A stretch of DNA of 64,000 bases from Pterobdella sp. o SKG-2022. Its lineage: Eukaryota; Annelida; Clitellata; Hirudinida; Piscicolidae. This document shows, one piece after another, positions 59,601 to 64,000 of the stretch (within the stretch, counting starts at the first letter, position 1; every line of letters starts with the position of its first letter). A program made the translations under genes and the position numbers. The notes beneath the pieces were generated by a model. The model was not told the DNA's origin. It saw only the letters and a list, made by a program, of their open reading frames with translations, and made no database searches. The stretch is from NCBI GenBank assembly GCA_964035795.1, contig CAXIVU010000298.1:109310-173309 (forward strand), in the 5' to 3' direction.

Positions 59601-62600
59601 TTACTACTGTAGAAACAACAACGCCAACTACAATTTCTGTAACAACAACTTCATTGGCTACAGCTACAACAGTTTCGACAACGATTGCAACATCAACGCA
59701 AACAACAACTGTTATTATGACAACAACGACAGAAATGTTGTCTAAATCTACGCCAACAGTTACTACTGTAGAAACAACAACGCCAACTACAATAACTGTA
59801 ACAACAACTTCATTGGCTACAGCTACAACAGTTTCGACAACGATTGCAACATCAACGCAAACAACAACTGTTATTATGACAACAATGACAGAAATGTTGT
59901 CTAAATCTACGCCAACAGTTACTACTGTAGAAACAACAACGCCAACTACAATAACTGTAACAACAACTTCATTGGCTACAGCTACAACAGTTTCGACAAC
60001 GATTGCAACATCAACGCAAACAACAACTGTTATTATGACAACAACGACAGAAATGTTGTCTAAATCTACGCCAACAGTTACTACTGTAGAAACAACAACG
60101 CCAACTACAATAACTGTAACAACAACTTCATTGGCTACAGCTACAACAGTTTCGACAACGATTGCAACATCAACGCAAACAACAACTGTTATTATGACAA
60201 CAACGACAGAAATGTTGTCTAAATCTACGCCAACAGTTACTACTGTAGAAACAACAACGCCAACTACAATAACTGTAACAACAACTTCATTGGCTACAGC
60301 TACAACAGTTTCGACAACGATTGCAACATCAACGCAAACAACAACTGTTATTATGACAACAACAACAGAAATGTTGTCTAAATCTACGCCAACAGTTACT
60401 ACTGTAAAAACAACAACGCCAACTACAATTTCTGTAACAACAACTTCATTGGCTACAGCTACAACAGTTTCGACAACGATTGCAACATCAACGCAAACAA
60501 CAACTGTTATTATGACAACAACGACAGAAATGTTGTCTAAATCTACGCCAACAGTTACTACTGTAGAAACAACAACGCCAACTACAATAACTGTAACAAC
60601 AACTTCATTGGCTACAGCTACAACAGTTTCGACAACGATTGCAACATCAACGCAAACAACAACTGTTATTATGACAACAACGACAGAAATGTTGTCTAAA
60701 TCTACGCCAACAGTTACTACTGTAGAAACAACAACGCCAACTACAATAACTGTAACAACAACTTCATTGGCTACAGCTACAACAGTTTCGACAACGATTG
60801 CAACATCAACGCAAACAACAACTGTTATTATGACAACAACGACAGAAATGTTGTCTAAATCTACGCCAACAGTTACTACTGTAGAAACAACAACGCCAAC
60901 TACAATAACTGTAACAACAACTTCATTGGCTACAGCTACAACAGTTTCGACAACGATTGCAACATCAACGCAAACAACAACTGTTATTATGACAACAACG
61001 ACAGAAATGTTGTCTAAATCTACGCCAACAGTTACTACTGTAGAAACAACAACGCCAACTACAATAACTGTAACAACAACTTCATTGGCTACAGCTACAA
61101 CAGTTTCGACAACGATTGCAACATCAACGCAAACAACAACTGTTATTATGACAACAACGACAGAAATGTTGTCTAAATCTACGCCAACAGTTACTACTGT
61201 AGAAACAACAACGCCAACTACAATAACTGTAACAACAACTTCATTGGCTACAGCTACAACAGTTTCGACAACGATTGCAACATCAACGCAAACAACAACT
61301 GTTATTATGACAACAACGACAGAAATGTTGTCTAAATCTACGCCAACAGTTACTACTGTAGAAACAACAACGCCAACTACAATAACTGTAACAACAACTT
61401 CATTGGCTACAGCTACAACAGTTTCGACAACGATTGCAACATCAACGCAAACAACAACTGTTATTATGACAACAACGACAGAAATGTTGTCTAAATCTAC
61501 GCCAACAGTTACTACTGTAGAAACAACAACGCCAACTACAATAACTGTAACAACAACTTCATTGGCTACAGCTACAACAGTTTCGACAACGATTGCAACA
61601 TCAACGCAAACAACAACTGTTATTATGACAACAACGACAGAAATGTTGTCTAAATCTACGCCAACAGTTACTACTGTAGAAACAACAACGCCAACTACAA
61701 TAACTGTAACAACAACTTCATTGGCTACAGCTACAACAGTTTCGACAACGATTGCAACATCAACGCAAACAACAACTGTTATTATGACAACAACGACAGA
61801 AATGTTGTCTAAATCTACGCCAACAGTTACTACTGTAGAAACAACAACGCCAACTACAATAACTGTAACAACAACTTCATTGGCTACAGCTACAACAGTT
61901 TCGACAACGATTGCAACATCAACGCAAACAACAACTGTTATTATGACAACAACGACAGAAATGTTGTCTAAATCTACGCCAACAGTTACTACTGTAGAAA
62001 CAACAACGCCAACTACAATAACTGTAACAACAACTTCATTGGCTACAGCTACAACAGTTTCGACAACGATTGCAACATCAACGCAAACAACAACTGTTAT
62101 TATGACAACAACGACAGAAATGTTGTCTAAATCTACGCCAACAGTTACTACTGTAGAAACAACAACGCCAACTACAATAACTGTAACAACAACTTCATTG
62201 GCTACAGCTACAACAGTTTCGACAACGATTGCAACATCAACGCAAACAACAACTGTTATTATGACAACAACGACAGAAATGTTGTCTAAATCTACGCCAA
62301 CAGTTACTACTGTAGAAACAACAACGCCAACTACAATAACTGTAACAACAACTTCATTGGCTACAGCTACAACAGTTTCGACAACGATTGCAACATCAAC
62401 GCAAACAACAACTGTTATTATGACAACAACGACAGAAATGTTGTCTAAATCTACGCCAACAGTTACTACTGTAGAAACAACAACGCCAACTACAATAACT
62501 GTAACAACAACTTCATTGGCTACAGCTACAACAGTTTCGACAACGATTGCAACATCAACGCAAACAACAACTGTTATTATGACAACAACGACAGAAATGT

Positions 62601-64000
62601 TGTCTAAATCTACGCCTACAGTTACTACTGTAGAAACAACAACGCCAACTACAATAACTGTAACAACAACTTCATTGGCTACAGCTACAACAGTTTCGAC
62701 AACGATTGCAACATCAACGCAAACAACAACTGTTATTATGACAACAACGACAGAAATGTTGTCTAAATCTACGCCAACAGTTACTACTGTAGAAACAACA
62801 ACGCCAACTACAATAACTGTAACAACAACTTCATTGGCTACAGCTACAACAGTTTCGACAACGATTGCAACATCAACGCAAACAACAACTGTTATTATGA
62901 CAACAACGACAGAAATGTTGTCTAAATCTACGCCAACAGTTACTACTGTAGAAACAACAACGCCAACTACAATAACTGTAACAACAACTTCATTGGCTAC
63001 AGCTACAACAGTTTCGACAACGATTGCAACATCAACGCAAACAACAACTGTTATTATGACAACAACGACAGAAATGTTGTCTAAATCTACGCCAACAGTT
63101 ACTACTGTAGAAACAACAACGCCAACTACAATAACTGTAACAACAACTTCATTGGCTACAGCTACAACAGTTTCGACAACGATTGCAACATCAACGCAAA
63201 CAACAACTGTTATTATGACAACAACGACAGAAATGTTGTCTAAATCTACGCCAACAGTTACTACTGTAGAAACAACAACGCCAACTACAATAACTGTAAC
63301 AACAACTTCATTGGCTACAGCTACAACAGTTTCGACAACGATTGCAACATCAACGCAAACAACAACTGTTATTATGACAACAACGACAGAAATGTTGTCT
63401 AAATCTACGCCAACAGTTACTACTGTAGAAACAACAACGCCAACTACAATAACTGTAACAACAACTTCATTGGCTACAGCTACAACAGTTTCGACAACGA
63501 TTGCAACATCAACGCAAACAACAACTGTTATTATGACAACAACGACAGAAATGTTGTCTAAATCTACGCCAACAGTTACTACTGTAGAAACAACAACGCC
63601 AACTACAATAACTGTAACAACAACTTCATTGGCTACAGCTACAACAGTTTCGACAACGATTGCAACATCAACGCAAACAACAACTGTTATTATGACAACA
63701 ACGACAGAAATGTTGTCTAAATCTACGCCAACAGTTACTACTGTAGAAACAACAACGCCAACTACAATAACTGTAACAACAACTTCATTGGCTACAGCTA
63801 CAACAGTTTCGACAACGATTGCAACATCAACGCAAACAACAACTGTTATTATGACAACAACGACAGAAATGTTGTCTAAATCTACGCCAACAGTTACTAC
63901 TGTAGAAACAACAACGCCAACTACAATAACTGTAACAACAACTTCATTGGCTACAGCTACAACAGTTTCGACAACGATTGCAACATCAACGCAAACAACA
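2..64000 (+). CDS. Interior part of a giant threonine-rich, mucin-like repeat protein (both ends outside window)
   Basis: Seen: the frame beginning at base 2 stays open for 21,333 codons, made of 53-residue repeats. The consensus holds 27 Thr, 5 Ser, 5 Val, 3 Ala, 3 Ile, 2 each of Pro, Leu, Met and Glu, and one Gln and one Lys. It has no Cys, Gly, Asn or aromatic residue, hence no folded domain, disulfide or N-glycosylation sequon. Known: Thr/Ser/Pro-rich tandem repeats are typical of mucin domains, which are O-glycosylated, extended rods in secreted or surface proteins. Inferred: this is such a domain, roughly 2.2 MDa of polypeptide before glycosylation. Support for coding: the unit length is a multiple of three, the only indel is in frame, and no variant makes a stop although Gln, Glu, Lys, Leu and several Ser codons are one step from one. 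No start, signal peptide, stop or splice junction is visible. Alternative: non-coding satellite DNA with a chance open monomer. Confidence 0.6.
2687..3970. repeat. Variant cluster S48 + I52 (four units)
   Basis: Four units carry two linked changes: codon 48 ACT to AGT (Thr to Ser) and codon 52 ACA to ATA (Thr to Ile). The AGT codons are at 2687, 3641, 3800 and 3959. The last three are in adjacent units and the first lies exactly six units earlier. The pair always occurs together here, so it spread by copying of units rather than repeated mutation. A synonymous ATA at codon 31 lies in between, near 2,954. Confidence 0.85.
4622..4627 (+). other. First copy of the alternative codon 4-5 type (ATT TCT, giving I-S)
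   Basis: The usual ATA ACT (Ile-Thr) at codons 4-5 is replaced by ATT TCT (Ile-Ser), a change of two adjacent bases. This is the most common alternative unit type in the array. It first appears here, recurs many times through the middle, and is last seen near 60,430. It is absent from the first 4.6 kb and from the last 3.5 kb. Confidence 0.85.
6080..6193. repeat. I13 / K35 / A50 variant cassette, copy 1
   Basis: One unit carries ATA at codon 13 (6080, Thr to Ile), AAG at codon 35 (6146, Thr to Lys) and GCA at codon 50 (6191, Glu to Ala). The same trio recurs at 7985/8051/8096 and at 9575/9641/9686. A version without A50 is at 7190/7256, and I13 alone is at 6713. Replacing Thr by Lys and Glu by Ala moves the unit from net acidic to net basic. 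Confidence 0.85.
6362..6517 (+). repeat. Shortened 156-bp unit with one Thr codon deleted
   Basis: This is the only unit whose length is not 159. Between the Met codon at 6455 and the Glu codon at 6467 there are three Thr codons instead of four, a loss of one ACA. The reading frame is kept and all later units are shifted by three bases in window coordinates. The loss lies in a short ACA run, where slippage is expected. Confidence 0.92.
7985..8620. repeat. Four-unit block, copy 1 of a 10-unit-spaced duplication
   Basis: Ordered markers I13 (7985), K35 (8051), A50 (8096), K28 (8189) and an ATT-TCT unit near 8,597 recur in the same order exactly 1,590 bases (10 units) downstream, beginning at 9575. 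Beyond about 8.7 kb the two copies no longer match, so only part of a larger block is preserved. Confidence 0.8.
9575..10210. repeat. Four-unit block, copy 2 of the 10-unit-spaced duplication
   Basis: Matches 7985-8620 at all five marker positions (I13 9575, K35 9641, A50 9686, K28 9779, ATT-TCT near 10,187). Its right part is also the beginning of the following 13-unit duplication, so two duplication events are nested here. Confidence 0.8.
9779..11845. repeat. 13-unit higher-order repeat, copy 1 (2,067 bp)
   Basis: Marker order: K28 (9779), I-S type (about 10,187), R32 (about 10,589), I38 (about 10,763), I-S (about 10,981), I-S plus S7 (about 11,300), I52 plus R7 (about 11,600-11,626), I-S (about 11,776). 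Each marker is repeated 2,067 bases later. The boundary is placed at the K28 codon for convenience; the true breakpoint cannot be fixed because units are near identical. Confidence 0.88.
11846..13912. repeat. 13-unit higher-order repeat, copy 2 (2,067 bp)
   Basis: Adjacent copy of 9779-11845 with all eight markers at +2,067: K28 (11846), I-S (about 12,251), R32 (about 12,656), I38 (about 12,830), I-S (about 13,048), I-S plus S7 (about 13,366), I52 plus R7 (about 13,667-13,693), I-S (about 13,843). A third partial version follows at +1,590 relative to this copy (R32 near 14,246, I38 near 14,419, I-S plus S7 near 14,954). That version has an extra I38 unit near 14,579 and a private TTG at codon 38 near 14,261. 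Confidence 0.88.
16472..17425. repeat. 6-unit higher-order repeat, copy 1 (954 bp)
   Basis: Ordered markers: I52 (16529), R7, I-S type, N21 plus L23 (about 16,754), K35 plus S36 (about 16,797), I52 (about 16,847), M53 (about 17,008), I38 (about 17,126), I36 (about 17,276), R32 (17423). All recur 954 bases downstream. The N21/L23 and K35/S36 changes make this unit the first asparagine-containing copy in the window; the Asn is in N-A-L-S context, so it is not an N-glycosylation sequon. Confidence 0.9.
17426..18379. repeat. 6-unit higher-order repeat, copy 2 (954 bp)
   Basis: Exact-order copy of the preceding block, with every marker displaced by 954 bases: I52 17483, N21 about 17,708, K35/S36 about 17,751, I52 about 17,801, M53 about 17,962, I38 about 18,080, I36 about 18,230, R32 about 18,377. 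No private difference was noticed between the two copies, which points to a recent tandem duplication. Confidence 0.9.
19040..20475. repeat. Scattered variants: I41, S33, F40 units
   Basis: Codon 41 AAA to ATA (Lys to Ile) occurs near 19,040 and 19,361, and earlier near 15,541. Codon 33 ACA to TCA (Thr to Ser) occurs near 19,175. Codon 40 TCT to TTT (Ser to Phe) occurs near 19,991 and 20,467, the latter exactly three units after the former. Loss of Lys-41 removes the only basic residue of the unit. F40 then recurs in the large blocks further right. Confidence 0.75.
21241..23784. repeat. 16-unit higher-order repeat, copy A (2,544 bp)
   Basis: Markers in order: R35 (about 21,247, ACG to AGG), I52 (about 21,619), F40 (about 21,899), I52 (about 22,571), I-S (about 22,748), synonymous ATA at codon 31 (about 22,985), I-S (about 23,063), synonymous ACA at codon 20 (about 23,270), F17 (about 23,579). 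Copy A also has a private Val-30 to Ala change near 22,664. The next R35 is exactly 2,544 bases on. Confidence 0.85.
23785..25851. repeat. Higher-order repeat, copy B, shortened to 13 units (2,067 bp)
   Basis: Carries R35, I52, F40, I52, I-S, codon-31 ATA and I-S at +2,544 from copy A, then jumps to the next R35. The last three units of copy A, which hold the ACA-20 and F17 markers, are missing. Block length therefore changes by whole units, as expected of unequal crossover. Confidence 0.85.
25852..28192. repeat. Higher-order repeat, copy C (full-length type)
   Basis: R35 (about 25,858), I52 (about 26,228), F40 (about 26,510), I52 (about 27,182), I-S (about 27,357), codon-31 ATA (about 27,596), ACA-20 (about 27,881) and F17 (28190) follow the order of copy A, with ACA-20 and F17 at exactly +4,611 (29 units) from copy A. 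It keeps the terminal markers that copy B lacks, so C and A are the complete versions. Confidence 0.85.
28190..29461. repeat. 8-unit higher-order repeat, copy 1 (1,272 bp)
   Basis: Begins with F17 (28190, GTT to TTT) and contains I52 (28931), an I-S unit (about 29,106) and I36 (29201). The four markers recur in the same order at +1,272. It overlaps the end of the 16-unit block, sharing its F17 codon. Confidence 0.85.
29462..30733. repeat. 8-unit higher-order repeat, copy 2 (1,272 bp)
   Basis: F17 (29462), I52 (30203), I-S (about 30,378) and I36 (30473) match the first copy at +1,272. No third F17 follows at the expected place, so this is a simple tandem duplication. Confidence 0.85.
31380..32225. 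repeat. N21 / L23 / K35 units, second cluster
   Basis: The AAT-GCA-TTA variant of codons 21-23 (Ile to Asn, Thr to Leu) appears near 31,381, 31,858 and 32,176. The last two are two units apart, and both carry AAG TCA at codons 35-36, as in the 16.8 and 17.7 kb units. The first has AAG ACA instead. A private codon-18 TCG to TTG (Ser to Leu) lies near 31,532. The shared rare haplotype links this region to the 954-bp block about 14 kb upstream. Confidence 0.8.
32855..33649. repeat. 5-unit higher-order repeat, copy 1 (795 bp)
   Basis: K35 (32855), I52, I-S units and K50 (33218, Glu to Lys, GAA to AAA) recur in order at +795. With K35 and K50 the block is locally basic, opposite to the net acidic consensus unit. 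Confidence 0.83.
33650..34444. repeat. 5-unit higher-order repeat, copy 2 (795 bp)
   Basis: K35 (33650) and K50 (34013) repeat the order of the previous block. A synonymous CCG at codon 44 appears near 34,313. A related K50 unit is at about 37,352, 21 units after 34013. Confidence 0.83.
34450..36020. repeat. Large block duplicated 20 units downstream, copy 1
   Basis: K35 (34763), CCG-44 (34949) and the diverged cassettes at 35258 and 35735 all recur exactly 3,180 bases later. Private differences are GCA to ACA at codon 22 near 35,200, and a variant cassette carrying R7 and V11 near 35,793-35,805. Boundaries are approximate and set by where markers stop matching. Confidence 0.75.
37630..39200. 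repeat. Large block duplicated 20 units downstream, copy 2
   Basis: K35 (37943), CCG-44 (38129), T41 (38438 and 38915) and K45 (about 39,086) match copy 1 at +3,180. A private synonymous ACA at codon 29 lies near 38,879-38,881. Confidence 0.75.
40571..40573 (+). other. Unique Tyr codon (codon 10, TCA to TAT)
   Basis: This is the only tyrosine codon noticed in the open frame, caused by two base changes in codon 10. On the opposite strand the same change creates the single stop that interrupts the otherwise open antisense frame, at 40572-40570. Confidence 0.85.
48842..49477. repeat. 4-unit higher-order repeat, copy 1 (636 bp)
   Basis: Markers: L13 (48848, ACA to TTA) with F17 (48860), CCG-44 (49100), then a unit with K8 (49151), F11 (49160) and Ser at codon 22 (49193), then another F17 (about 49,337). 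All recur at +636. The L13 and K8/F11/S22 changes occur nowhere else in the window. Confidence 0.88.
49478..50113. repeat. 4-unit higher-order repeat, copy 2 (636 bp)
   Basis: L13/F17 near 49,484-49,496, CCG-44 (49736), K8/F11/S22 (49787-49831) and F17 near 49,973 repeat the upstream block without noticed differences, so the duplication is recent. Confidence 0.88.
52480..53900. repeat. Run of about nine consensus units
   Basis: Between the I-S units near 52,320 and 53,908 I saw no departure from consensus. It separates two zones in which consensus and I-S units are interspersed. Confidence 0.75.
56216..58483. repeat. R31 / CCT-44 unit family
   Basis: Codon 31 ATT to CGT (Ile to Arg, two base changes) is at 56216, 57647 and 58442. 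The synonymous CCT at codon 44 is at 56891, 57686, 58481, 59276 and 62615. The two are together in the units at 57.6 and 58.4 kb, which are five units apart, and separate elsewhere. Nearby private changes are GTG at codon 6 (about 56,300), F42 (about 57,363) and ACA-35 (about 57,500). Confidence 0.85.
60430..64000. repeat. Homogeneous block: about 22 near-perfect consensus units to the window edge
   Basis: After the last I-S unit (about 60,430, whose preceding unit has Lys at codon 50) the only departure I noticed is the synonymous CCT at 62615. The window ends inside a unit, after its 28th codon. Confidence 0.85.

Larger units (their letters stand above)
1..64000. repeat. 159-bp head-to-tail tandem repeat array, about 402.5 copies
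   Basis: The same 159-base unit recurs in direct orientation from the first to the last base. The period is confirmed because 20 units (3,180 bases) restore the line phase throughout, with a single 3-base shift after about 6,460. Units start at 2 + 159n up to 6,362, then at 6,518 + 159n. Consensus base content is A 65, C 40, T 34, G 20, so A+C make two thirds of the + strand. Most copies differ from consensus at zero to four positions. No unit is inverted and nothing is inserted between units. The array runs out of the window at both ends. Confidence 0.98.

Noticed and set aside
1..64000. CRISPR array
   Set aside because: Units are contiguous and nearly identical along their full 159 bases; there are no unique spacers between short repeats.
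1..64000. Centromeric satellite with a CENP-B box
   Set aside because: The unit contains TTTCGACAACG but lacks the CGGG part and spacing of a CENP-B box. Length near a nucleosome repeat alone is not evidence. A non-coding satellite remains a possible alternative but is not called.
1..64000. Repeated Ig-like or cadherin-like adhesin domains
   Set aside because: The 53-residue unit has no Gly, Asp, Asn or aromatic residues, which such folds need, and it is too short; a disordered, glycosylated rod fits better.
1..64000. Introns between units (GTA donor-like and CAG acceptor-like sequences in every unit)
   Set aside because: The GTAACA and GTAGAA strings and CAG trinucleotides are ordinary consequences of the Val and Thr codons; no polypyrimidine tract or non-repeat intron sequence is present and the frame runs straight through.
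1..64000. Transposon, tRNA, rRNA, promoter or terminator sequences
   Set aside because: No sequence other than the repeat unit occurs anywhere in the window, so there is no place for such elements.

Overview
The whole 64,000-base window is one tandem repeat array. The unit is 159 bp (53 codons). Counting from position 2 there are 402 complete units, one of which is 156 bp, preceded by 1 base and followed by an 84-base partial unit. Both window edges cut through the array, so its true ends, and any promoter, signal sequence, non-repeat domains or terminator, are not visible.

The repeat is translatable. On the + strand, the frame starting at base 2 has no stop codon through base 64,000, giving 21,333 consecutive sense codons. 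The other two + frames meet a TAA in every unit. The encoded unit is about half threonine (27 of 53) and 60% Thr+Ser. It has two prolines and no Cys, Gly, Asn, Asp, Arg, His or aromatic residue. That is the composition of a mucin-like, O-glycosylated spacer. Only one indel is seen in 64 kb, a 3-bp in-frame deletion near 6,460, and no point variant that I found creates a stop. My leading reading is an interior segment of a giant mucin-like secreted or cell-surface protein gene. The main alternative is a non-coding satellite whose monomer happens to be open. The organism cannot be identified from this. GC is about 38% in the consensus and CpG is not depleted. A very long, highly homogenised minisatellite-type array suggests a eukaryote, perhaps an invertebrate.

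Layout: positions 1-2,686 are essentially perfect copies. From 2,687 to 9,700 the first variants appear (S48/I52, I13/K35/A50, the in-frame deletion). From 9,779 to 18,379 lie clear block duplications of 13 and 6 units. From 21,241 to 30,733 lie further multi-unit blocks of 16, 13 and 8 units. From 31,380 to 44,344 is the most diverged core, with seven copies of a distinctive cassette. From 44.4 to 60.4 kb are moderately variable units, including a 4-unit duplication at 48.8-50.1 kb and a small Arg-31 family at 56-58.5 kb. From 60.4 kb to the end the units are again nearly perfect. No RNA gene, mobile element, CRISPR array or second gene was found. Codon numbers below (1-53) count from the CCA codon at position 2 of the window.
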